Part shown: piece by piece, positions 9,151 to 19,669 of the stretch
How positions within the stretch are numbered: the first letter of the stretch is position 1
How the letters are laid out: each line of letters begins with the position of its first letter
Assembly (NCBI GenBank): GCA_963849065.1
Contig: CAWKFM010000003.1
Location: 62,001-126,000 of the forward strand
Length of the DNA: 64,000 bases
Direction: 5' to 3'
Origin: TOLSYN sp963849065
GTDB lineage: Bacteria > Acidobacteriota > Terriglobia > Terriglobales > Acidobacteriaceae
Notes under the pieces: model-generated
Told to the model about the DNA's origin: nothing
What the model saw: only the letters and a program-made list of their open reading frames with translations
Databases searched by the model: none
Position numbers and translations under genes: made by a program

Positions 9151-10319
9151 TCTCCGCTCTTGCGTGCTTTTGCGTACACCAGTTGCGCGGCGCGAAGGCC
9201 GTCGCCAAACTGGAAGCTATCCGGCTTCAGCTGCATCACAACCTGCTCCAGCCCGCCGATGATCGCAATGCAATCCAGGTAGTCGAGATAGCCAATGTGG
9301 GCGATGCGCAGGATCTGGCCCTTCATCTCGCCCTGGCCATCGGAGAGCACTCCGGCAAACTCTTTCTTGAAGCCCTTGACCACGTCGCTGGAGGAAACGC
9401 CCGCGGGCGCCTTGATGGCCGTGACGGCGGCGGCGTGGGAGGTGGAGAACAGTTCGAGTCCCAGCGCTTCGGCCGCGGTCCGAGTGCACAGGGCGCAGAG
9501 TTCGGCGTTGGCCACCAGCAGGTCGCGTCCCTTGGCCAGGTCGCCGCCTCCCTGCTGCTCCAGGTAGTCGAGTGCCGCGCCCATGGCGGCGATCAGCGCC
9601 ACCGACGGGGTGTAGGCGCTTTCGCCCTTAACCGCGTTCTTGCGCTCCTTGCGCAGGTCGAAGTAATAGCGCGGCTGCGTGCTGGTCTCCATGCGGGCCC
9701 AGGCGCGCTCGCTGGCGGCCAGGTAGGCCAGGCCGGGAGGAATCATCAACGCCTTCTGCGAGCCGCCGATAATCATGTCGATGCCGTCGCCGTCCAAGTC
9801 GAAGGCCGTGGTGCCCAGCCCGGTGATGGCGTCCACCACCAGCAGCGCGTCGGTTCCCTTCACCAGTTTGGCCAGCGCCGAGACATCGTGACGCACGCCG
9901 GTCGAGGTTTCCGTGGCCTGCACAAACACGACCTTCACATCCGGAGTCAGCAGAGCCTTGACTTCCTCGATGGGAAACGTCTGCCCGTAAGGCTTGGTGA
10001 GCACCGCCGCCTGGCAGCCGAACGCCTTGGCCAGCGCAACCCAGCGCTCGCCGAATTTGCCGGCAGACAGCACCAGAACCTTGTCGCCCGGGCTGGTCAG
10101 ATTGGTGACCGCGGCTTCCATGGCTCCGGTGCCCGAGGCGGCCAGCACCACCACATCGTTGCTGGTGCCGATGAAGACCTTCAACTGAGCCAGCACTTTG
10201 AGAAACAGCGCACGGAATTCCGGCGTGCGGTGGTGAAGGTCGGCGGCGGCCATGGCAAACTGCGCGGCCGGAAGCAGGGGCGTCGGGCCGGGGGTGAAAA
10301 GACGAGTCTTACGGAACAT
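9147..10319 (-). CDS. Class V aminotransferase (serine/phosphoserine or alanine-glyoxylate type)
   Basis: Encodes 390 residues of the PLP-dependent class V family. MFRKTRLFTPGPTPL is the typical N-terminus; SGTGAMEAAV binds the cofactor phosphate and the Schiff-base lysine lies in GGSQKALMIPPG. ATG 10319 is chosen over longer in-frame openings because a strong AGGAGAAGG ribosome-binding site lies just upstream. Overlap with serA suggests that it supplies the second step of serine synthesis (phosphohydroxypyruvate to phosphoserine), although family members also act on alanine/glyoxylate or serine/pyruvate; the substrate is inferred from context. Confidence 0.9.
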   Translation of the reverse strand: MFRKTRLFTPGPTPLLPAAQFAMAAADLHHRTPEFRALFLKVLAQLKVFIGTSNDVVVLAASGTGAMEAAVTNLTSPGDKVLVLSAGKFGERWVALAKAFGCQAAVLTKPYGQTFPIEEVKALLTPDVKVVFVQATETSTGVRHDVSALAKLVKGTDALLVVDAITGLGTTAFDLDGDGIDMIIGGSQKALMIPPGLAYLAASERAWARMETSTQPRYYFDLRKERKNAVKGESAYTPSVALIAAMGAALDYLEQQGGGDLAKGRDLLVANAELCALCTRTAAEALGLELFSTSHAAAVTAIKAPAGVSSSDVVKGFKKEFAGVLSDGQGEMKGQILRIAHIGYLDYLDCIAIIGGLEQVVMQLKPDSFQFGDGLRAAQLVYAKARKSGE

Positions 10320-10619
10320 GAAACCTTCTCCTGAAAGTGAATGCGGTGCGCGAGGCGAGACAACAATGCGGATGCAACACCCAAGCTTCGAACGCGCCAT
10401 CATAAAGCTCTGTGGGGAGTACTTGCAAGCGAAGGTCCAACCATTGTTCCGGTTAGCCGCCGCATCGGAAACCGTTACCCTTCCGTCCATCCTTGGCAAC
10501 TTTGCGCAACGATTAACGATTCCGTTATCCCAGCCTCCAAAACCATTGCCTTAATGGTGAATCGTTCCTCCGCTCCTGTGCTCTGGTTTATAGTGGAGTT
10601 TCATACGGAAGAGAAGCCA
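10320..10619. other. Divergent intergenic region
   Basis: About 300 bases between divergent genes. I see no convincing coding potential. It must hold the promoter of the aminotransferase-serA pair on the minus strand; on the plus strand a TATAGT-like -10 element near 10590 could serve the SH3 lipoprotein gene. Confidence 0.5.
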
Positions 10620-11861
10620 TTGTATTTCCTGAATTCCCGTTTTCGCCGGCTCTCCCGGGGCCTAGTTTTTCGATTCGCGCCCGTGTTTATGCTATTCCTA
10701 GCCTCCTGCGCGCGCACGGGCCCGGTCGGCAGCGGAGAAATCATGTACGTTTCGGCGCCCTCGGCCAACCTCCGCGACCACGTCTCCGCCGTCTACAACC
10801 GCGTCGGCACGGTCACCAACGGCGATCGCGTCGTCGTCTTGGAGCGCCAGCACCGCTTCGTACGCGTGCGCACCGCACAGAAGGTGGAAGGCTGGATCGA
10901 GTTGCGCGCGCTGGTGCCCCGCGAAACCTTCGATCAGTTCCAGCATCTCAGCAAAGACAATCGCACCACGCCCGTCGAGGGCCACGGTCTCACCCGCGTC
11001 GAGCTGAACATGCACGTCTCTCCCGGACGCGAGACCGACACGCTCTACCAGCTCGCCGAAAATTCCAAGGTGGAAATGCTCAAGCGCGCCGCCACTGTGC
11101 GCGCCACGCCTGAGGAAGTCGCCGCTAAAAAAGCCGCCGAGCTGGCCCGTGCCGCAGGCGAACCCATAAAGCCCGAGCCGAAAAAGAAACTCCATACCCA
11201 GCCACCGGCCGCGCCTGTGTCGAAGCCAGCTCAGCCGGCGGCCGCGCCTGCGAATCAAGCAGCGCCAGCAAGCCATCCCGAAGAAGCCCAGCCCAAGCCG
11301 ATGGACGACTGGTGGCTGGTGCGCGATGCGCAGGGCCACACCGGCTGGGTGCTGGCGCGCATGGTTGATCTCGATCTCCCTCTCGATGTGGTGCAGTATG
11401 CCGAGGGCCAGCGCATCCTTTCGGCCTTTGTGCTCAACACCGTGCAGGACGAGCAGAAGGGCACCATCCCCCAGTACCTGGTGCTGCTCAACGAAAACCA
11501 CGACGGCATCGCCTATGACTTCAACCAGGTTCGCGTCTTCACCTGGAACCTGAAGAAGCATCGCTATGAGACCGGCTACCGCGAACACTTCATCATGGGA
11601 TATTTTCCGGCCACGGTCTCGACGGAGAACTTTGACCGCGAGGGCATCGAGCCGGTCTTCACCTTGCGCGAACAGAACGAGGACGGCTCCATCACTCCGC
11701 GCAAGTACCGGCTCATCGGCAACGTAGTGCGGCAGGTGCTGGCTCCCGGTGAGGTGCCGCCTCATGCCGCCCATTCACCCGACGAGCCCAAGTCGAAGTC
11801 CGCGGCGGAAAAGAAATTGCTTCACCACAAAAGCGGCGCGCCCCCCGGCAAAAAATCCTGA
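10620..11861 (+). CDS. SH3-domain lipoprotein
   Basis: Encodes about 413 residues. A basic N-terminus and hydrophobic stretch end in a lipobox, FLASC, at about residues 27-31, so the mature protein is probably lipid-anchored. An SH3b-like domain follows (MYVSAPSANLRDHVSAVYNR, then GDRVVVLERQHRFVRVRT), then a second related repeat, a Lys/Pro/Ala-rich linker and a C-terminal beta-rich domain with YRLIGNVVRQVL. The TTG at 10620 is chosen because GGAAGAGAAG sits just upstream and it yields a clean signal peptide; an ATG at 10554 is the main alternative. Such proteins usually bind cell-wall peptides, but no substrate can be read from the sequence. Confidence 0.72.
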   Translation: MYFLNSRFRRLSRGLVFRFAPVFMLFLASCARTGPVGSGEIMYVSAPSANLRDHVSAVYNRVGTVTNGDRVVVLERQHRFVRVRTAQKVEGWIELRALVPRETFDQFQHLSKDNRTTPVEGHGLTRVELNMHVSPGRETDTLYQLAENSKVEMLKRAATVRATPEEVAAKKAAELARAAGEPIKPEPKKKLHTQPPAAPVSKPAQPAAAPANQAAPASHPEEAQPKPMDDWWLVRDAQGHTGWVLARMVDLDLPLDVVQYAEGQRILSAFVLNTVQDEQKGTIPQYLVLLNENHDGIAYDFNQVRVFTWNLKKHRYETGYREHFIMGYFPATVSTENFDREGIEPVFTLREQNEDGSITPRKYRLIGNVVRQVLAPGEVPPHAAHSPDEPKSKSAAEKKLLHHKSGAPPGKKS

Positions 11862-11982
11862 ATTCCGGACTCCGGCTCAGGACTTCATGGCAAAATTTCC
11901 CGCCCAAACTTCTACGCAGGGCAATCCATCCCCGCAGGGCCAACGCGAATCCTACTCTCTGCAAAACGGAGGAATTGCGGTC

Positions 11983-12207
11983 ATGGCTGAAAAGATCAAG
12001 AAGTTGGACCTCCAGCGGGATTATAAGAAGTTCCTTTACTTCATCGATGGCGAGGGCAACGTTTGCCACAAGCCGAAGAGCGGAGGAGGCGAGTCGAAGG
12101 TCCTGTTGCAGCATGCCGTAGAGCGTGACAACCAGTACCTCTACTTCATCGACAAGCAGGGCGACATCTCGCGCTCGCCCCGCGGCCAGAAAAAGAAAGC
12201 CGCATAA
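11983..12207 (+). CDS. 74-residue protein with two YFID repeats
   Basis: Encodes 74 residues from an ATG with a strong CGGAGG ribosome-binding site. Two related units are visible, KKFLYFIDGEGNVCHKPK and NQYLYFIDKQGDISRSPR, each a short beta-hairpin-like element followed by basic residues; the C-terminus is KKKAA. The repeat and basic ends could suit nucleic-acid binding, but I do not recognise the family. It lies between the SH3 lipoprotein and the phosphoribosyltransferase-like gene on the same strand. Confidence 0.75.
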   Translation: MAEKIKKLDLQRDYKKFLYFIDGEGNVCHKPKSGGGESKVLLQHAVERDNQYLYFIDKQGDISRSPRGQKKKAA

Positions 12208-12244
12208 TGCCGCAGCCGGTTCTGAGCAGGCGCCCCGCCGTGCC

Positions 12245-13942
12245 ATGAGTTGCGCGATCAGCAACCCAGGCTGGAACATGTACGTCTTCCGCGACGGCAG
12301 GCGCACCGTCAGCGGAACGGAGTTGGTCACCTGCCTGCGGGCTGCGCTGCTGCGCTGGCGCAGTGCGACTCCGGAGGACTGCGAAGACCGCCTGCTGGCC
12401 GCGCTGATCGCCGCCGGAGAGCTGGAATGTGCGTTGCTGGACGGCTCCGAAGGCAATGCTTCCCTGCCAGATATCTCTTGCGAAATTGCCTCGGAGATCA
12501 CCGACGCACTGGCCGAGGGTCTCTTCACCAAACATAAAGATTCACTTTCATCAATCTTGCAGAAGGTGGAGCAACTCCGCATCGGAGATCGCTGCGAGGT
12601 TGCCGTGCAGGAGGGATTCGCCTACTATGCGCTGCACCCGCGCAAAGTAGCCATGCTCATCGAGGAGCTAGGGTACGGCACACGCCTCGAAACGTGCGTC
12701 TGCGTGCTGGGAATCCGCAGTATCGGAGTCACCCTGGGTGCGGTGGCCTGCGCCGCGCTTACCCTGCGCGGCATCCCTTGCCGGCGCATCAGCGTGCGGC
12801 CCACAGGCCATCCTTATGATCGCCGGTTGGAGGTGAGCCCACTTCTGCGCCAATGGATTGAGCTGGCCGGCGATGCGGAGTTCCTGATCATAGACGAAGG
12901 GCCGGGCATCAGCGGCTCGTCTTTTCTGGCGGTGGCCGAGGCGCTGGAAGGCTGTGGAGTCGCGAACAGCCGGATTCACCTGATCGGCAGCCGCGCGGTG
13001 GATCCTGCGACGTTGCGCGCCGCCGATGCAAGCCGGCGCTGGCGGCGCTACCACTTTCACCTGATTCAGTCGGCGCCGCTGGCTCCGCCCGGCGCGGGTA
13101 TGGACATTTCAGGCGGCGAATGGCGAAGGCATTTTCGCTATCCGGCGGACACCATGCCCGCGGCATGGCCGTCGCTGGAGCCAGCCAGGTTTCTGGCGCG
13201 CGACGAGCAGAGCATCTTCCGCTTCGAAGGCTTTGGACACTATGGCGAGGCTGTGGGCGCTCGGGCAGCACTGCTGGCAGACCGCGGCTACGCGCCACGC
13301 TATTTGGGCCACCGCCGTGGCTTTGGCGAATATGCCCTGGTGCCCGGACGGACGCTGACATTAGCCGATTGCTCGCGTGAATTGCTGGAGAGAATGGCGA
13401 GCTATCTGGCCTTGCGCTGCACCGGCTTTGCAAGCCAGGCGGAGCAGACCCCCGAGTTGGAAACCATGCTGCGCTGGAACTGGCTGAACGAATTCGGCGA
13501 AGAGCTAGCCGGCGCGGAGTCGCAGATGAATACGGAGCGTGTGGCGATCTGCGACGGACGCATGCTGCCGCACGAATGGCTGCGCACCGAGCCGGGAGTG
13601 CTGCTGAAGCTGGACGCAGGCACCCACGGCGACAATCATTTTTTCCCCGGCCCCTGCGACATTGCCTGGGATGTGGCGGGAACCATCGTGGAGTGGCAGA
13701 TCGGAGGCAACGCGCGCGACTACTTCGTCGGCGAATACATGCGGCGCTCCGGCGACACGATTCGCGAACGGCTCCATCCCTACCTGCTGGCCTACACCAC
13801 GTTTCGCATGGGATGGTCGCGGATGGCAGCGGCAGCCATGCAAGGTGAATTCGACGCGGCGCTGCTGGAACGCGACTACCAGCGCTACCGGACGCAGGCG
13901 CAGTTCCTGCGGCTGCGCAGCGGGGCAGCGCAATCGGCGTGA
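12245..13942 (+). CDS. Phosphoribosyltransferase-like / kinase-like two-part protein
   Basis: Encodes about 565 residues. Around residues 213-230 the phrase FLIIDEGPGISGSSF matches the PRPP-binding loop pattern of type I phosphoribosyltransferases (hydrophobic strand, acidic pair, then a Gly/Ser loop). Near residue 461 the sequence GTHGDNHFFPGPCDIAWDVAG resembles the catalytic HGDxHxxN and DxD loops of aminoglycoside phosphotransferase-like kinases, with Asn/His variation. I know of no named family with this pairing. The start is uncertain: ATG 12245 has no good ribosome-binding site and ATG 12281 is possible. Function is not assigned. Confidence 0.6.
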   Translation: MSCAISNPGWNMYVFRDGRRTVSGTELVTCLRAALLRWRSATPEDCEDRLLAALIAAGELECALLDGSEGNASLPDISCEIASEITDALAEGLFTKHKDSLSSILQKVEQLRIGDRCEVAVQEGFAYYALHPRKVAMLIEELGYGTRLETCVCVLGIRSIGVTLGAVACAALTLRGIPCRRISVRPTGHPYDRRLEVSPLLRQWIELAGDAEFLIIDEGPGISGSSFLAVAEALEGCGVANSRIHLIGSRAVDPATLRAADASRRWRRYHFHLIQSAPLAPPGAGMDISGGEWRRHFRYPADTMPAAWPSLEPARFLARDEQSIFRFEGFGHYGEAVGARAALLADRGYAPRYLGHRRGFGEYALVPGRTLTLADCSRELLERMASYLALRCTGFASQAEQTPELETMLRWNWLNEFGEELAGAESQMNTERVAICDGRMLPHEWLRTEPGVLLKLDAGTHGDNHFFPGPCDIAWDVAGTIVEWQIGGNARDYFVGEYMRRSGDTIRERLHPYLLAYTTFRMGWSRMAAAAMQGEFDAALLERDYQRYRTQAQFLRLRSGAAQSA

Positions 13943-14054
13943 GTGGCATCACACGGGATGGTGACACGCGCCCTCCCCGGAAGTGACTCCGGAAACTAGC
14001 CTGCTGATGGGGCAACGCGCACATTGATAGCGGCCCGATGCGAAAAGGGGAAGC

Positions 14055-16441
<2,387 letters not shown>

Positions 16442-16451
<10 letters not shown>

Positions 16452-16711
16452 CAGTGCCGGGAAAGATCGTCAGTGTGAGCGGCGAAGATTTGGCACGGCA
16501 GGCCCGCGTTGATTTTGGCGGCGTGCTGAAGGAAGTGAACCTGGCCTACGTTCCGGAGGCGCAGATTGGCGAATACGTGCTGGTCCATGTCGGCTTCGCC
16601 ATCAGCGTGGTGGACGAGGAAGAGGCGGGCAAGGTTTTCGGCTATCTCAAAGAGATGGGCGAGCTGGGCGAGTTGGGCGATCTGACGCCGAATCCGGGAG
16701 TAAAGCAGTGA
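16442..16711 (+). CDS. hypC: Hydrogenase maturation chaperone HypC
   Basis: Encodes 89 residues. The invariant MCLAVPG start is present; Cys2 binds the Fe(CN)2CO moiety and the hydrogenase large-subunit precursor. HypC works with HypD, which follows with a four-base overlap. The C-terminal tail after residue 70 (GELGELGDLTPN) is repetitive and variable. Confidence 0.95.
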
Positions 16712-17817
16712 AATATCAATCGGAGTATCGCGACGCAGGCGCCGCGCAGGGCTTTGCGCAGCAGATTCGCAAAATCACCACGCGGCCCTGGACGCTCATG
16801 GAGATCTGTGGCGGACAGACCCACGCCATCGTGAAATTTGGGCTGGACGAGTTGCTGCCGGAAAAGATTGAACTGGTGCATGGGCCGGGCTGTCCGGTGT
16901 GCGTCACGCCGCTGGAACTGATCGACAAGGCGGTGCAGATCGCAATGCGGCCCGAGGTCATCTTCTGCTCCTTTGGCGACATGCTGCGGGTGCCGGGAAG
17001 CGATTCCGATCTGTTCGGCATCAAGGCGCGCGGAGGCGATGTGCGCATTCTGTATTCGCCGCTCGAAGCGCTGAAGATCGCGAAGGAAAATCCCAACAAA
17101 GAGATTGTTTTTTTCGCCGTTGGCTTTGAGACGACGGCTCCGGCACATGCCATGGCCGTTTATCAGGCCAAGCAGCAGGGGATCAAGAATTTCTCGGTGC
17201 TGGTATCGATCGTGCTAGTGCCGCCGGCGATGGAGGCGATACTGGGTTCGGAGACCAATCGGGTGCAGGGATTTCTGGCCGCCGGACACGTCTGCGCCAT
17301 CATGGGCTATGACGAATACCTCCCGATTGCGGCCAAGTACAAGGTTCCCATCGTGGTGACGGGATTTGAGCCGCTCGATATTCTGCAAGGCATTGAGATG
17401 TGCGTGGCGCAGCTGGAAGAAGGGCGCCACGAGGTGGAGAACCAGTACACGCGGGCGGTTACCGAGGGCGGAAACCTGCCGGCGCAGCACTACATCAAGG
17501 AAGTGTTCCGCGTGGTGAACCGCAAGTGGCGCGGCATTGGAGAGATTGGCTCCAGCGGCGTGGGCCTGCGTCCGGAATACGCCGAGTATGACGCCGAGCT
17601 GCGCTTCAACGTGGGCGGCTATACTGCAGAGGAGAGCCCGCTGTGCATCAGCGGCCTCATCATGCAAGGTCAGAAGAAGCCGCACGAGTGCAGCGCCTTC
17701 GGCAAGCAGTGCACGCCGGAGAAGCCGCTGGGCGCGCCCATGGTTTCCAACGAAGGCGCCTGCGCCGCGTACTACCGTTACCGCCGCGCCGAGCTGGCCA
17801 CCGCGGGAAAGAGATAA
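16708..17817 (+). CDS. hypD: Hydrogenase maturation protein HypD
   Basis: Encodes 369 residues, the standard length. HypD is the Fe-S scaffold on which the Fe(CN)2CO group is built together with HypC. Conserved motifs are visible: MEICGGQTHAI near residue 32, HGPGCPVCVTP near residue 59, FFAVGFETTAP, and C-terminal cysteines in CSAFGKQCTPE and SNEGACAAYYRY that ligate the [4Fe-4S] cluster. Three bases separate it from hypE. Confidence 0.96.
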   Translation: MKYQSEYRDAGAAQGFAQQIRKITTRPWTLMEICGGQTHAIVKFGLDELLPEKIELVHGPGCPVCVTPLELIDKAVQIAMRPEVIFCSFGDMLRVPGSDSDLFGIKARGGDVRILYSPLEALKIAKENPNKEIVFFAVGFETTAPAHAMAVYQAKQQGIKNFSVLVSIVLVPPAMEAILGSETNRVQGFLAAGHVCAIMGYDEYLPIAAKYKVPIVVTGFEPLDILQGIEMCVAQLEEGRHEVENQYTRAVTEGGNLPAQHYIKEVFRVVNRKWRGIGEIGSSGVGLRPEYAEYDAELRFNVGGYTAEESPLCISGLIMQGQKKPHECSAFGKQCTPEKPLGAPMVSNEGACAAYYRYRRAELATAGKR

Positions 17818-17820
17818 CCG

Positions 17821-18876
17821 ATGACCACCCTGAAAGACTTTACGCTAAGCTGCCCGCTCCCGATCAGCGACTATCCGACGGTGACGCTGGCCCACGGCGG
17901 CGGCGGCAAGCTGATGCATCAGCTGATCGAGAAGATGATTCTTCCGGCCTTCAACAGCCCTCTGCTGGAGACGCGGCACGATGGCGCGGTCTTCGATCTG
18001 GGCGGCGCGCGGCTGGCTTTCACCACCGACTCTTACGTGGTCAATCCTCTGTTTTTTCCCGGCGGCGACATCGGTTCGCTGGCCATCAACGGCACGGTCA
18101 ACGATCTTTCGATGTGCGGCGCGCGTCCGGTTTACCTGAGCTGCGGCTTCATTCTCGAAGAAGGACTCGCGATGGAGACGCTGTGGGCGGTGGTGCAGAG
18201 CCTGAAGCGCTCGGCCGAAATTGCCGGCGTGCAACTGGTGACCGGCGACACCAAGGTGGTCGATCGCGGCAAAGGCGACGGCGTGTTCATCAACACGGCG
18301 GGAGTGGGCGTGATCGAACACGGATTGACGATCGCGCCGGCCAGTGTGCGAGAGGGCGACGTGGTGCTGCTCAGCGGCGATGTGGGCTGTCACGGCATCG
18401 CCATTATGGCCATGCGGCAGGGCTTGGAGTTCGAGTCGGCGATTGAGAGCGACTGCGCTCCGTTGAACGGGCCGGTGCAGGATTTGATCGCGGGACAAAT
18501 CGCTGTGCACTGCCTGCGAGACCTAACACGCGGCGGATTGGGCACTACGCTGATCGAAATTGCCGAGGCCACGGGATTGCAGATCACCATCGACGAGTTG
18601 AGGATTCCGGTGCGCGACGACGTAGCCGGCGCCTGCGAGGTGCTGGGCTTCGACCCGCTGTACCTGGCCAACGAGGGGCGCATGATCGTCTTTGTGCCGG
18701 AGAGCGATGCCGGGCGCGCGCTGGAGTTGCTGCGCGGCAATCCGAACTCCGCCGGGGCCGTGGAGATTGGCCGCGTCTCCTCGGGTGGCGGAGGCCTGGT
18801 GAAGATGAAGAGTCGCATCGGCACCATGCGCATTATCGACATGCTGAGCGGAGAGCAACTGCCGCGCATCTGCTGA
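17821..18876 (+). CDS. hypE: Hydrogenase maturation protein HypE
   Basis: Encodes 351 residues of the PurM/SelD-like ATPase family. HypE dehydrates the thiocarboxamide on its C-terminal cysteine to thiocyanate, providing cyanide for the NiFe site. The protein ends in the required PRIC tail, and LAHGGGGKLMHQL and GDVGCHGIAIMAM are typical nucleotide-binding segments. It ends the hyp block; hypA and hypB, which insert nickel, are not adjacent. Confidence 0.96.
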   Translation: MTTLKDFTLSCPLPISDYPTVTLAHGGGGKLMHQLIEKMILPAFNSPLLETRHDGAVFDLGGARLAFTTDSYVVNPLFFPGGDIGSLAINGTVNDLSMCGARPVYLSCGFILEEGLAMETLWAVVQSLKRSAEIAGVQLVTGDTKVVDRGKGDGVFINTAGVGVIEHGLTIAPASVREGDVVLLSGDVGCHGIAIMAMRQGLEFESAIESDCAPLNGPVQDLIAGQIAVHCLRDLTRGGLGTTLIEIAEATGLQITIDELRIPVRDDVAGACEVLGFDPLYLANEGRMIVFVPESDAGRALELLRGNPNSAGAVEIGRVSSGGGGLVKMKSRIGTMRIIDMLSGEQLPRIC

Positions 18877-19080
18877 ACCCGGCGCTTGCTCGGGCTTCGC
18901 GTCGGGTAGGCGGCAAATGGCGCCGCTCCGGCCGCGGAGGCTCAGGCGTCGGCGCCCGGTTTTGTTTTGGCTTTTGCCAATTCGCCTCCCAGGGCGGGAC
19001 GCCGACACATCCTCAGGTGAGCATCATCACATCGTCGGGTTTACTCCACGCCTACACTCGATTGCAGAATGGTGGGGGCG

Positions 19081-19099
19081 GTCTTTTGTGCCAAAAGAC
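19081..19099. promoter_or_regulatory. Perfect palindrome upstream of hoxE, candidate operator
   Basis: GTCTTTTG and CAAAAGAC form an 8-bp perfect inverted repeat around TGC, 37 bases before the hoxE start. A weak -10-like TGTAAT lies just downstream (19106-19111). The 259-base gap between hypE and hoxE is the likely promoter region of the structural operon; the palindrome could bind a dimeric regulator. No known consensus is matched. Confidence 0.4.
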
Positions 19100-19135
19100 T
19101 GCGCTGTGTAATGAATTCGGACCGAGGAGCGATGC

Positions 19136-19669
19136 ATGCAACTTACACCGAAGACAATTCCGCCCCCCTCCGACGATAAGCGGTGGAAGTTCGTCGACAG
19201 AACGATGCGCCGTCACGGTCACGAACCGCACGCGCTGATCGAGGTGCTGCATTCGGTGCAGGAAACCTTCGGCTTTCTCACCGACGACGCCCTGAAGTAC
19301 GTGGCGGCCTCGCTGCGGGTGCCGTTAAGCAAAGTGTATGGCGTGGCCACCTTTTACCACTTCTTCACCATGGAGCCAGCGGGCGAGCATACCTGCGTCA
19401 TCTGCACCGGAACAGCATGTTACATCAAGGGCGCGCCCGCACTGCTGAACGCGGTGGGCGAGGTTGCCGGAATCAAGGCGGGCGAAACCACTCCCGACGG
19501 CAGGCTGTCGTTGCTCACGGCGCGCTGCGTGGGCTCCTGCGGACTGGCGCCGGCGGTGGTCTTTGACACCCAGCTAACCGGCAAGATGACCACCGAATCG
19601 ATCAAGCAGCGGATCTCGGCCTACGTGGGCAGTGAGCCCGAATCGCTGGTGGTAGAGGAGCACCGATGA
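19136..19669 (+). CDS. hoxE: Bidirectional hydrogenase diaphorase subunit HoxE (NuoE-like)
   Basis: Encodes 177 residues of the 24-kDa thioredoxin-like [2Fe-2S] family. Four ligating cysteines are in CVICTGTACY and CVGSCGLAP. Other family marks are VLHSVQETFGFLTDDAL and KVYGVATFYHFF. The ATG at 19136 has a CGAGGAG ribosome-binding site. It overlaps hoxF by four bases. With HoxF and HoxU it forms the NAD-reducing diaphorase part of the hydrogenase. Confidence 0.93.
   Translation: MQLTPKTIPPPSDDKRWKFVDRTMRRHGHEPHALIEVLHSVQETFGFLTDDALKYVAASLRVPLSKVYGVATFYHFFTMEPAGEHTCVICTGTACYIKGAPALLNAVGEVAGIKAGETTPDGRLSLLTARCVGSCGLAPAVVFDTQLTGKMTTESIKQRISAYVGSEPESLVVEEHR

Noticed and set aside
9183..10334. 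A 383-codon plus-strand opening opposite the class V aminotransferase
   Set aside because: The aminotransferase motifs on the minus strand are unambiguous; the reverse product is Gly/Gln/His-rich shadow sequence.
10341..10619. Longer N-terminus for the SH3 lipoprotein
   Set aside because: The added part lacks protein character and would bury the signal peptide and lipobox; the TTG at 10620 has a ribosome-binding site.
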